Assembly (NCBI RefSeq): GCF_900107925.1
Contig: NZ_FNUJ01000003.1
Span: forward strand, 186,001-250,000
Origin: Amycolatopsis pretoriensis
GTDB lineage: Bacteria; Actinomycetota; Actinomycetes; Mycobacteriales; Pseudonocardiaceae
Reading direction: 5' to 3'
DNA length: 64,000 bases
The notes beneath the pieces were generated by a model, which saw nothing but the letters and a program-made list of their open reading frames with translations, was not told the origin of the DNA and ran no database searches. The position numbers were made by a program, and so were the translations under genes. Each line of letters begins with the position of its first letter. Positions within the stretch are counted from its first letter, which is position 1. Below are positions 57,072 to 64,000 of the stretch, one piece after another.

Positions 57072-58220
57072 ATGGCGAAGCACCGGCCACGTCGCAAGAG
57101 CTCGCGGACGGTCCGCCGGGCCGCGGCCGCGCTCGCGGGCGGAGCGCTCGTCGTGCTGCCGACGCTGACCACCGGCCTGCCCGTGCCGGTCGTGGTCGCC
57201 AACGCCGGGGACGCTCTGCCGAACCAGGCCGCCCCGCTCCAGCAGCCGAACATCGTCATGCCGCCCGTCGCCGTCGACGGCAGCCTCCCGCAGCCGCCGC
57301 TGCCCACCCCGCTGGTCGTGCCCGGCGGGCGCGCGGGCTCCGCGGGCATCTCCGGGCCGCTCGGCATCCCGGCGAGCATGCTCAAGGCCTACCAGAACGC
57401 CGCCGCGATCCTGGCCAAGGAGCAGCCGAACTGCCACCTGGACTGGGCGCTGATCGCGAGCATCGGCCGGATCGAGTCGAACCACGCGCGCGGCGGGTAC
57501 GTCAACGCCAACGGCGACACCCTTGAGCCGATCCTCGGCCCGGTGCTCAACGGCGCCGGCGCGTTCGCCGCGATCCCGGACACCGACGGCGGCAAGTACG
57601 ACGGCGACGCGGTCTGGGACCGCGCGGTCGGCCCGACGCAGTTCATCCCGTCGACGTGGCGCGGCTACGCCTCCGACGGCAACGGCGACGGCGTGTCCAA
57701 CCCGAACAACATCTACGACGAGGCCCTGGCCACCGCGCGCTACCTGTGCTCGGGCGGACTGGACCTCTCGACGGACGCGGGCCAGCGCCTGGCCGTCCGC
57801 CGGTACAACAACTCGCAGTCCTATGTGGACACGGTGCTGGCGTGGGCCGCGGCCTACCGCGGCGGCGTGGCCCAGCTGCCCGACAGCGAGGTCCCGATCG
57901 GCACGCCGAACGCCCCGGACGCGGCCGCCGCCGGTGGCCCGGTCGGCGCGCCCGCCCCGCCGGCGCCGCCGGTGGTCGCCCAGCCGCCGGGCTCGCTCCC
58001 GGTCACGACGACGCCGCCGGGCAGCACGCCGCCGTCGTCCACGCCGACCACCAAGCCCAGCACGCCCACGTCGGACCCGACCTCGACCCCGCCCTCGTCC
58101 AGCACGCCGCCGGAGACGACGTCGAGCACGCCCACGACCAGCAGCGCGGCGCCGACGAGCACCGCCGCCGACTCGGCGAGCACCCCGACCGAATCCACCA
58201 CGACCAGCCCGACGGGATGA
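57072..58220 (+). CDS. Secreted lytic transglycosylase with Pro/Thr/Ser-rich tail
   Basis: A 382-residue exported protein. N-terminal RRKSSRTVRRAAAALAGGAL membrane/signal segment. Catalytic domain (~100-270): LDWALIASIGRIESNHARGG with the catalytic Glu in GRIESNH, GPTQFIPSTWRGYASDGNGD (substrate groove) and RYNNSQSYVDTVLAWAA. The last ~110 residues are Pro/Thr/Ser-rich repeats, probably wall-spanning. Cleaves peptidoglycan glycan strands. Stop overlaps the next ATG by four bases. Confidence 0.92.
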   Translation: MAKHRPRRKSSRTVRRAAAALAGGALVVLPTLTTGLPVPVVVANAGDALPNQAAPLQQPNIVMPPVAVDGSLPQPPLPTPLVVPGGRAGSAGISGPLGIPASMLKAYQNAAAILAKEQPNCHLDWALIASIGRIESNHARGGYVNANGDTLEPILGPVLNGAGAFAAIPDTDGGKYDGDAVWDRAVGPTQFIPSTWRGYASDGNGDGVSNPNNIYDEALATARYLCSGGLDLSTDAGQRLAVRRYNNSQSYVDTVLAWAAAYRGGVAQLPDSEVPIGTPNAPDAAAAGGPVGAPAPPAPPVVAQPPGSLPVTTTPPGSTPPSSTPTTKPSTPTSDPTSTPPSSSTPPETTSSTPTTSSAAPTSTAADSASTPTESTTTSPTG

Positions 58221-58477
58221 GCCCGGTGGAGCCGTTCCTGGTGCACATCCGCTGCGACACCGACGGCTACACCCACGCCGTCACCGAGGACGAGTTCGCG
58301 GCGGGCCGGCACGACGGGCGGTTCCGCGCGGTGTGCGGGCACGTGGTGCTGGCGGCGCCGATGATCGAGGCGCCCGGCCGGTTCGACCCCGTCTGCCGGG
58401 TCGTCCTGCGCGACGCGCCCGAGCCGTCGGTGCCGCGGCAGGAGCGGCGCCGGTCGAGGTGGCGGACCCGGCGTTAG
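58217..58477 (+). CDS. Small protein of unknown function (86 aa)
   Basis: A small protein coupled to the transglycosylase gene by an ATGA overlap. The N-terminal half (VEPFLVHIRCDTDGYTHAVT) resembles a compact alpha/beta or beta-rich domain with Cys and His residues, and FRAVCGHVVLAAP follows. Together they give a C..H...C.H pattern compatible with metal binding. The C-terminus is Arg-rich. Not recognised. Confidence 0.65.
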   Translation: MSPVEPFLVHIRCDTDGYTHAVTEDEFAAGRHDGRFRAVCGHVVLAAPMIEAPGRFDPVCRVVLRDAPEPSVPRQERRRSRWRTRR

Positions 58478-59244
58478 CCGACCTGCGCCTGGATGCCGTC
58501 CAACATGCGGTTGAGCCCGAACTCGAAGGCCGCTTCCCCTTGGCCCTTCGCGCTCTCGTCGAAGCCGCCGCCGAGCCAGATCCGGTTCATCGCCGGGTGC
58601 GCGTCGACGACGAAGTAGTTCTCCCAGAACGACGAGCGCTGGTGCCACCACGCTTCGGTCGACTGCCCGGTGCTGCGCTCGAGGCGCGTGTTCTCCGCGC
58701 CCAGCGCCGCGTTCGCGTCGACGTACGTGCCGATTCCGTTGGCCGCCGCGACGGCCTGCCGCGGCGGCAGCCCCAGATCGTCCATTATGGACAGCAGGTA
58801 CTCCTGGCCCGCCAGCTGACCGGGCCCGAGCGGCGGCCGGACCCGCGAAACCTCGCACAGCCACGAGTGGGTGCGGTACGCCTCGCGCGTCCGCTCCGCG
58901 TACAGCGCCACCTGCGCGCGCCAATCCGCCGGCCGCGGCTCGCCCGGCCCGGGCAGCCGGCGCTCGACGAGCACGTCGTCGACCATCAGGTCCACCAGCT
59001 CGGCCTTGCCGGGGACGTACGTGTAGAGCGTCATCGTGCCGGCGCCGAGCTCCTTGGCGACGCGGTGCATCGACGCGGCGGCCAGCCCGTCGGCGTCGGC
59101 GACCGCGATCGCCGCGGCGACGATCCGCTCGATCGTCAGCGTCGGGCGGCGGCCCCGGGTCGGCTCGGCCGCGCCGCCGCGGGCGCGCCAGAGCAGCGCG
59201 AGGGTCCGGTCCACGTCGTCGGCACCAGTGCGTTCGGCGGTCAT
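58474..59244 (-). CDS. TetR family regulator with C-terminal TetR_C domain
   Basis: A 256-residue regulator. HTH region: LTIERIVAAAIAVADADGLA, MHRVAKELGAGTMTLYTYVP, with helix three typical of TetR. The C-terminal domain (YAERTREAYRTHSWL, VDANAALGAEN, FEFGLNRMLDGI) is the TetR_C_11/TetR_C type. ATG 59244; adjacent to a DnaJ-like gene in divergent orientation. Confidence 0.9.
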   Translation of the reverse strand: MTAERTGADDVDRTLALLWRARGGAAEPTRGRRPTLTIERIVAAAIAVADADGLAAASMHRVAKELGAGTMTLYTYVPGKAELVDLMVDDVLVERRLPGPGEPRPADWRAQVALYAERTREAYRTHSWLCEVSRVRPPLGPGQLAGQEYLLSIMDDLGLPPRQAVAAANGIGTYVDANAALGAENTRLERSTGQSTEAWWHQRSSFWENYFVVDAHPAMNRIWLGGGFDESAKGQGEAAFEFGLNRMLDGIQAQVG

Positions 59245-59310
59245 GCGCTCCCCTCGCTCCCCGCCGGTGATCCTACCCGGACCGGCCGTCCGACCTGGCA
59301 TTCTGGAGTC

Positions 59311-59724
59311 ATGACCCGACGCAAACCGCCCAAGGTCGCCTTCCGCTGGTGGGTCGACCGGCAGATCGACGAGGCCCGCGACCGCGGTGAGTTCGACGAC
59401 CTGCCCGGCACCGGCAAGCCGCTGCCGAAGCCCACCGGCCACGACGCGGCGACCGACTGGGTGCTGCGGCAGGTCCGGGCCGGCGGCCACGACACCAAGG
59501 CGTTGCTGCCGCCGGCGCTCGCGCTCAAGCGCGAAGTCCAGGACCTGCCGGGCCGGCTCACCGCCGAACGGACCGAGCAGCGGGTGCGGGAGGTCGTCGA
59601 CGACCTCAACACGCGGATCCGCCAGGCCTACCTCAACCACCACACGGGACCGCCGCTCACGGTGGCGCTGGTGGACGTCGAGGAGGCCGTGGCGGACTGG
59701 CGTCGCTCACGAGCCGCGTCGTAG
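59311..59724 (+). CDS. DUF1992 (DnaJC28-like) domain protein
   Basis: A 137-residue protein of the DUF1992 type: WWVDRQIDEARDRGEFDDLP and GTGKPLPKP, the family's signature, then WVLRQVRAGG and a helical C-terminus (EQRVREVVDDLNTRIRQAYL). Related to the conserved helical domain of DNAJC28; function unknown. GGAG lies four bases before ATG 59311. Its end overlaps the convergent YidC-like gene by 18 bases. Confidence 0.92.
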   Translation: MTRRKPPKVAFRWWVDRQIDEARDRGEFDDLPGTGKPLPKPTGHDAATDWVLRQVRAGGHDTKALLPPALALKREVQDLPGRLTAERTEQRVREVVDDLNTRIRQAYLNHHTGPPLTVALVDVEEAVADWRRSRAAS

Positions 59725-60354
59725 CAGCGCCCGTTCCGCGGCGGTCCACGCCGTCGTCGTGAGCAGGTAGATCCCGGCGGCCTGCGGCAGGACGAGCGTC
59801 GCGAGCACCGTGCCGTAGGGCAGCAGCCGGATCAGCTTGCCGCCCGGCACGCCGTCGGCGGCCTGCCGGTTCTGCCGGACCGAGAACCACGCGACGAGCG
59901 CCAGCCCGGCGGCGACGACGTACACGAGCGGGCCGCCGGCGAGACCGTGCGCGCCCAGCGGCGTCCCCAGCAGGGTCGAGCCGAGCAGCGAGTTGGGCTC
60001 GCCGCCGATGACCGGCGTCGTGAAGAGCCGGTACATGACCGTGAAGAACGGCAACTGCAGCAGCATCGGCAGGCAGCCGGTGAACAACGAGGTCCCGGAC
60101 TCCCGCTGCAGCTTGGTCACCTCCGCGGCGAGCCGGTCGCGGTCGCTTCCGTGCTTCGCTTGCAGCGTCTTGATTTCCGGCAGCAACGCGGCCCGGGCGC
60201 GCTCGCCGCGCGCGGCCGACCGGGCGAGGGGGTGCAGCAGGAGCCGCACCCCGAGGGTGAAAACGACGATGGCCAACGCGGTCGAGAACGGACCGGTCAG
60301 CGCGTGGATCAGGTGGTACGCGCCTTCGACGGGCACGTCGAGAAAGCCGAACAT
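59707..60354 (-). CDS. YidC/Oxa1-type membrane protein insertase, short paralogue
   Basis: A 215-residue insertase with five membrane segments. Seen: TALAIVVFTLGVRLLLHPLA (TM1, with the conserved positively charged Arg in the groove), SGTSLFTGCLPMLLQLPFFT (conserved 'GC.P.l.Q.P.f...y'), LLGSTLLGTPLG, and the last TM pair. It lacks the long N-terminal and C-terminal regions of the main YidC. GGAG precedes ATG 60354. The small gene at 60690 is its usual partner. Confidence 0.85.
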   Translation of the reverse strand: MFGFLDVPVEGAYHLIHALTGPFSTALAIVVFTLGVRLLLHPLARSAARGERARAALLPEIKTLQAKHGSDRDRLAAEVTKLQRESGTSLFTGCLPMLLQLPFFTVMYRLFTTPVIGGEPNSLLGSTLLGTPLGAHGLAGGPLVYVVAAGLALVAWFSVRQNRQAADGVPGGKLIRLLPYGTVLATLVLPQAAGIYLLTTTAWTAAERALLRRGS

Positions 60355-60417
60355 GGGCAGCACTCCGCATGAGCAGAAGGGGTGGGGGTGAGCGGAATGG
60401 CTGCGTCGAAGAGGTTC

Positions 60418-60690
60418 CTACGCAGCCGTGCTGCGGGAACCGGGTGCTCGTGGCCTGCTGCGTCCCGGGGCGCCGGGGTCGCGCAGGCGGATCGATTCGG
60501 CACGCCGGGCGCGGCGGCGCAGGGCGGTCGCGCGGCTGCGCACCGGCGCCGACCAGAGGGCGAGCTCAGCTCGGTGGGTGCTGCCGACCAGCAGCACGAC
60601 CAGCAGGCTCGCGGCGGCGATCGAGGCGAAGGCGACCAGCGCCGTCGGGCTCGCGAGAACGGGGAACACCAGCTCCAGCAGTGTGTTCAC
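60418..60690 (-). CDS. Small membrane protein, DUF6412-like
   Basis: A 90-residue protein, one or two membrane segments (LELVFPVLASPTALVAFASI AAASLLVVLLVG), then a basic cytoplasmic tail with LWSAPVRSRATALRRR and a LRDPGAPGRSRPRAPG ending. I recognise it as the companion found upstream of short YidC-like genes in actinobacteria. GTG 60690 is assigned with GGGGG upstream; same strand, 63 bases from the insertase. Confidence 0.7.
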   Translation of the reverse strand: MNTLLELVFPVLASPTALVAFASIAAASLLVVLLVGSTHRAELALWSAPVRSRATALRRRARRAESIRLRDPGAPGRSRPRAPGSRSTAA

Positions 60691-60754
60691 GGCCTCGTCA
60701 CCCCCTATCGCCCGAAACCCCAGGGTAGCGGAATCGCGACCCCCGGCGGTCCGG

Positions 60755-60779
60755 GGTAACAGCCCGATGGGCTGTAACC
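60755..60779. promoter_or_regulatory. Inverted repeat in the metallophosphoesterase / DUF6412 divergent promoter
   Basis: GGTAACAGCCC-gat-GGGCTGTAACC has 10 of 11 pairs, with 7 perfect inner pairs. It lies seven bases before the ATG at 60787, and the same 96-base gap serves the divergent gene at 60690. Possible operator. Confidence 0.4.
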
Positions 60780-60786
60780 TGAATCG

Positions 60787-61905
60787 ATGAGAGGCCAATT
60801 CGTCGTCGTGCCGATCCTGGCGCTGATCCTGCTGTTCACCGTGCCCTGGTGGACGCTCGTCCTCGCGCCGGACTGGGGCACGGCGGCCACGATCGCCGGC
60901 ACCGCGGTGTTCGCGCTGGGCCTGGTGACCATGCCGGTCGCGATGTTCCGCGGGCACGCGCGGCACCAGGACGGCGCCGCGAAGCTCGGCGACTCGCTGC
61001 TGGCCGTGATCTGGGTCCTGTTCAGCTGGTCGGTCCTGAGCCTGGTGCTGCGCGCCGCGCTGCTCGGCGTCGACGACCCGCTGCGCTCGCGGATCGTCGC
61101 GGGCGCGACCTTCCTCGTGGCGGCCGGGCTGCTCGTGCACGGCAACCGCGTCGCGATGCGGGTGCCGCCGGTGAAGGCGACCGACGTCGTCATCCCGCGG
61201 CTCGGCCCCGGCCTCGACGGCCTGCGCGTGGCCGTGCTGACCGACACCCACTACGGGCCGATCGACCGGACGAAGTGGTCGGAGCAGGTCGTCGCGGCGG
61301 TCAACGCGCTCGACGCGGACGTCGTCTGCCACGCCGGCGACCTCGCCGACGGCGCGGTGGCCGCGCGCCGCAAGCAGGTCGACCCGCTCGGCGGCGTCCA
61401 GGCCGCGCTCGGGCGGTTCTACATCACCGGCAACCACGAGTACTTCGGCGAGGCCCAGGCCTGGATCGACCACATGGAAGGGCTCGGCTGGGACACGCTG
61501 CACAACCGCTCGACGCTGCTGGAGCGCGACGGCGACCGCATCGTGTTCGCCGGCATCGACGACCCGACCGGGTCGGCGTCCGGCCTGCCCGGCCACGGTC
61601 CCGACCTGGCGGCGGCGCTGGCGGACGCCCCGGCCGACGTCCCGGTGGTCCTGCTGGCGCACCAGCCGAAGCAGGTCAAGCAGGCGCGCGAAGCCGGCGT
61701 CGCGCTGCAGATCTCCGGGCACACGCACGGCGGGCAGATCTGGCCGTTCCACCTCCTGGTGCGGCTCGACCAGCCGACGCTGTCGGGGCTGACCCGGCAC
61801 GGACCGACCCAGCTGTACAACAGCCGGGGCACCGGGTTCTGGGGGCCGCCGTTCCGCGTCTTCGCGCCCAGCGAAATCACGCTCCTCACGCTGCGCTCGG
61901 CCTGA
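60787..61905 (+). CDS. Membrane-anchored metallophosphoesterase
   Basis: A 372-residue calcineurin-like phosphoesterase. Four membrane segments at the N-terminus (~5-135) precede the catalytic domain: AVLTDTHYGPID (D-x-H), VVCHAGDLADG (GD), FYITGNHEYFG (GNHE), VVLLAHQPKQVK and ISGHTHGGQIWP (GHTH). All five motifs are intact, giving a dinuclear metal site. Similar proteins act on pyrophosphate bonds, cyclic nucleotides or lipids. Confidence 0.92.
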   Translation: MRGQFVVVPILALILLFTVPWWTLVLAPDWGTAATIAGTAVFALGLVTMPVAMFRGHARHQDGAAKLGDSLLAVIWVLFSWSVLSLVLRAALLGVDDPLRSRIVAGATFLVAAGLLVHGNRVAMRVPPVKATDVVIPRLGPGLDGLRVAVLTDTHYGPIDRTKWSEQVVAAVNALDADVVCHAGDLADGAVAARRKQVDPLGGVQAALGRFYITGNHEYFGEAQAWIDHMEGLGWDTLHNRSTLLERDGDRIVFAGIDDPTGSASGLPGHGPDLAAALADAPADVPVVLLAHQPKQVKQAREAGVALQISGHTHGGQIWPFHLLVRLDQPTLSGLTRHGPTQLYNSRGTGFWGPPFRVFAPSEITLLTLRSA

Positions 61906-61943
61906 CCTCGAGGAAGTCCTCTCTCATTGATCGCCGGCTCACC

Positions 61944-61965
61944 GACAAATTTTTTTGTCTTGACA
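61944..61965 (+). promoter_or_regulatory. Promoter and IR upstream of the DUF998 gene
   Basis: GACAAA / TTTGTC arms (61944-61959) overlap a TTGACA box at 61960, then ~31 bases to the ATG at 61997. An AT-rich stretch (TTTTTTT) in GC-rich DNA suggests a -35 element with an operator. Confidence 0.45.
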
Positions 61966-61996
61966 GTTTCGACAGTCGGATGCCACGCTGTTCGCC

Positions 61997-62641
61997 ATGA
62001 CCACCACGACGCTTCCCACCAGCACTTTCTCGTCCACCCGCACGCTGCTGACCTGCGGAATCCTCGCCGGGCCCGTCTTCGTCGCCACCGGCGTCGTCCA
62101 GGGCCTGACCCGCGCCGGCTTCGACTTCACGCGGCACCCCGCGAGCGTCCTGTCCAACGGGTCGCTCGGCTTCGTCCAGATCACGAACTTCCTGGTCACG
62201 GGCTTGCTCACGATCGCCGCCGCGGCCGGGATCCGGCGTGTGCTGCCCGGGCGGTGGGGGCCGAGACTCCTCACCGGCTACGGAATCAGCCTGCTGTGCG
62301 CGGGCGTGTTCCGCGCCGACCCGCAGGACGGCTTCCCGGCCGGGACGCCCGCGGGTCCGCCGTCGTCGATCAGCTGGCACGGCACGCTGCACTTCGCCGC
62401 CGGCGGCATCGGATTCCTCGCCCTGGTCGGGGCCTGCTTCGCGATCGGCTCGCACCTGGCACCCGCGCGGGCGTGGTACTCGCGGCTCAGCGGGTTGCTG
62501 TTCCTCGCGGGCTTCGCGGGCGTAGCGTCCGGATCGGCGAGCCCGGCCGTCACGCTCGGCTTCTGGGCGGCCGTGGTCGTCGCGTTCACGTGGCTCGCCG
62601 CCACGTCCACCTACCTGCTGTCGCGAGGAGAGGCCCGATGA
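61997..62641 (+). CDS. DUF998 family membrane protein
   Basis: A 214-residue protein with about six membrane helices: LLTCGILAGPVFVATGVVQG, FDFTRHPASVLSNGSLGFVQ (DUF998 signature with HPaS...G.lGw.Q), ISLLCAGVFRADP and TLHFAAGGIGFLALV. The motif set is family-typical. Overlaps the next gene by four bases (ATGA), so the products may act together. Function unknown. Confidence 0.9.
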   Translation: MTTTTLPTSTFSSTRTLLTCGILAGPVFVATGVVQGLTRAGFDFTRHPASVLSNGSLGFVQITNFLVTGLLTIAAAAGIRRVLPGRWGPRLLTGYGISLLCAGVFRADPQDGFPAGTPAGPPSSISWHGTLHFAAGGIGFLALVGACFAIGSHLAPARAWYSRLSGLLFLAGFAGVASGSASPAVTLGFWAAVVVAFTWLAATSTYLLSRGEAR

Positions 62642-63429
62642 GCACGACGGTTTCCGCCGACGGCACGAAGATCGCCTACACCCGCGCCGGGTCCGGCCCC
62701 GCGCTCGTCCTCGTCGACGGCGCGATGTGCTACCGCGGCTCGTCCCCGAACGACGCGCTCGCGAAGGAGCTGGCCACGCGCTTCACGGTGTACACCTACG
62801 ACCGCCGCGGCCGCGGCGAGAGCGGCGACACCGGGCCGTACGCGGTCGAGCGCGAGGTCGAGGACCTCGCCGCGCTGATCAAGGAGGCGGGCGGAGAGGT
62901 CTTCCTGTTCGGCATCTCCTCGGGCGCCGCGCTGGCGCTGGAGGCGGCCCGCTCCTTGCCCGTGACGAAGCTGGCGCTGTACGAGCCACCGTTCGTCGTC
63001 GACGGCACGCGTCCCCGCGTCCCGGCCGGCTACCCGGCCCGGCTCGACGCGGCACTGGCCGCGGGCAAGCCCGGCACGGCGGTGAAGATGTTCATGACCG
63101 AGGGCGTCGGCTTGAGCGGCGCGACGGTGGCGCTGATGCGGATCATGCCGTTCTGGGCGAAGCTCAAGCGCGTGGCCCACACGCTCCCGTACGACACGGC
63201 GCTGGTCGGCGACCACCAGTCGGGTGCGCCGCTGCCAGCCGCGTGGCCCGAGGTGAAGGTTCCGACGCTGGTGGCGGACGGCGGCAAGAGCCCGGAGTGG
63301 ATGCGCAACGGCGTGTCGTCGCTGGCGAAGGTGCTGCCGTCGGCCGAGTACCGGACGCTGCCGGGCCAGACGCACATCGTGAAGGCGGCGGCGCTGGCCC
63401 CGGCGCTGGCGGAGTTCTACCTGGGCTAG
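62638..63429 (+). CDS. Alpha/beta hydrolase
   Basis: A 263-residue hydrolase. Seen: GSGPALVLVDGAMCYRGSSP (oxyanion region), TYDRRGRGESGDTG, FGISSGAALALEAA (nucleophile Ser in GISSG), LYEPPFVVDG, VPTLVADGGKSPEWM and LPGQTHIVK with His. ATG 62638 overlaps the DUF998 stop. Cytosolic. The pair is common in actinobacteria; substrate unknown. Confidence 0.9.
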   Translation: MSTTVSADGTKIAYTRAGSGPALVLVDGAMCYRGSSPNDALAKELATRFTVYTYDRRGRGESGDTGPYAVEREVEDLAALIKEAGGEVFLFGISSGAALALEAARSLPVTKLALYEPPFVVDGTRPRVPAGYPARLDAALAAGKPGTAVKMFMTEGVGLSGATVALMRIMPFWAKLKRVAHTLPYDTALVGDHQSGAPLPAAWPEVKVPTLVADGGKSPEWMRNGVSSLAKVLPSAEYRTLPGQTHIVKAAALAPALAEFYLG

Positions 63430-63450
63430 CCGCCCTCGTCACAACTCCCT

Positions 63451-63475
63451 TGCCCGGTCGATCACCGACCGGGCA
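63451..63475 (+). terminator. 10-bp stem-loop terminator after the DUF998-hydrolase operon
   Basis: TGCCCGGTCG-atcac-CGACCGGGCA, 22 bases after the stop at 63429, and 11 bases before the next start at 63486. Confidence 0.7.
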
Positions 63476-63485
63476 GGGTGCAGGC

Positions 63486-64000
63486 GTGCCCACCCGCGCC
63501 CTGGTCTTCGACTTCGACGGGACCCTCGCCGACACCGAGTCCGCCGTCCTGCAGTCGTGGCGGGAGCTGTTCCTCGACCACGGCGTCGAGCTGCCGATGG
63601 AAGCCTGGTACGCCGTCATCGGGACGCAGCACACGACACCCGCCATGTTCGCCCTGCTCGCCGAGCACGTCCCGGGCATCGACCCCGAGGCGCTGCGGCC
63701 GAAGTCCAAGGCCCGCGTCTACGAACTCCTCGACGAGCTGGGCCCGCGCGACGGCGTCCGCACCTACCTGGAGACCGCGAAGCAGCACGGCCTGAAGCTC
63801 GCCGTGGCCTCCAGCTCGTCCGGGGCCTGGGTGAACCCGCACCTCGAGCGGCTCGGCATCGCGCCCTACTTCGACGCCGTCCTGACCGGGGACCTCCACA
63901 AGGCCAAGCCGGACCCCGACCTCTACCTCGCCGCCCTGGCCGCGCTCGGCACCACCGCGGCGGAGACCATCGCCTTCGAGGACACGCCCCACGGCGTCAC
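63486..64000 (+). CDS. HAD family hydrolase (partial, runs off the window)
   Basis: At least 171 residues of a HAD phosphatase of the beta-phosphoglucomutase/GPH type. Seen: LVFDFDGTLADTESAVL (nucleophile Asp, with Asp+2), LAVASSSSGAWVNPHLERLG (motif II Ser), KAKPDPDLYLAALAALG (Lys motif III) and IAFEDTPHGV (motif IV Asp). GTG 63486 gives the correct strand; the C-terminus lies beyond 64000. Confidence 0.9.
   Translation, partial: MPTRALVFDFDGTLADTESAVLQSWRELFLDHGVELPMEAWYAVIGTQHTTPAMFALLAEHVPGIDPEALRPKSKARVYELLDELGPRDGVRTYLETAKQHGLKLAVASSSSGAWVNPHLERLGIAPYFDAVLTGDLHKAKPDPDLYLAALAALGTTAAETIAFEDTPHGV

Overview
The window is high-GC actinobacterial DNA, most like Amycolatopsis or another Pseudonocardiales genus. 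The support is strong G/C bias at third codon positions, frequent GTG/TTG starts, several F420-type oxidoreductases, a DUF222/HNH '13E12' nuclease gene, an ECF42-type sigma factor with a DGPF partner, and long U-less stem-loop terminators. No rRNA, tRNA, CRISPR array, integrase or transposase was recognised, so the genus is an inference from gene content.

Layout. 0-4.7 kb: an SDR plus an aldo/keto-reductase-like gene that has lost its catalytic tetrad, then convergently a TPR-CHAT protease-like gene behind a 64-residue cysteine-tailed small protein. 5-10 kb: housekeeping and orphan genes (serine hydrolase, membrane protein, VOC protein, a large coiled-coil protein of unknown function, Nudix, DUF72). 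10.2-15 kb: the most interesting locus, a two-gene unit with a 4-base overlap encoding a signal-less LCAT-type lipase and an 1116-residue STAND P-loop NTPase. The NTPase starts with a transglutaminase-like Cys-His-Asp domain and ends in near-identical 37-residue repeats. Its 3' end and the following 1.4 kb are clearly lower in GC and partly degraded, as expected of an acquired conflict or defence island.

16.6-20.5 kb: an ECF42 stress cassette (RibD-like reductase, DGPF/YCII protein, sigma factor with C-terminal helical repeats), then a convergent pair of pyrimidine-reductase and FolP-like genes and a second YCII gene. 20.7-28.3 kb: membrane protein, PLP aminotransferase with an APH-like kinase, a TetR/F420-LLM pair sharing an operator-like motif, a Ddn-like protein, and an acyl-CoA synthetase. 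28.3-30 kb: two tandem paralogues of unknown function, the second frameshifted. 30.6-34.4 kb: a translationally coupled operon SRPBCC - F420-dependent LLM enzyme - molybdopterin oxidoreductase. 34.5-39.8 kb: small regulators and enzymes (HxlR, GNAT, cupin, GlxA-type AraC, TetR, secreted beta-propeller).

39.8-47 kb: a sugar locus with a FGGY kinase divergent from a LacI repressor, followed by an RbsA/RbsC/RbsB-type importer with palindromic operators. The sugar isomerase at its end is a pseudogene with an internal deletion and frame breaks. 47-53 kb: MFS exporter, secreted tripeptidyl-peptidase-like hydrolase, secreted SGNH hydrolase, DeoR regulator and the HNH nuclease gene. 53-64 kb: a repeat-rich intergenic region, two small proteins sharing a VTVxEL N-terminal motif, a LysR/SDR divergent pair whose SDR lacks Tyr-Lys, a secreted lytic transglycosylase, a YidC-like insertase with its small partner, a metallophosphoesterase, a DUF998/hydrolase pair and a HAD phosphatase cut by the window edge.

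All functions are read from motifs and general family knowledge. No database search or structure prediction was run.
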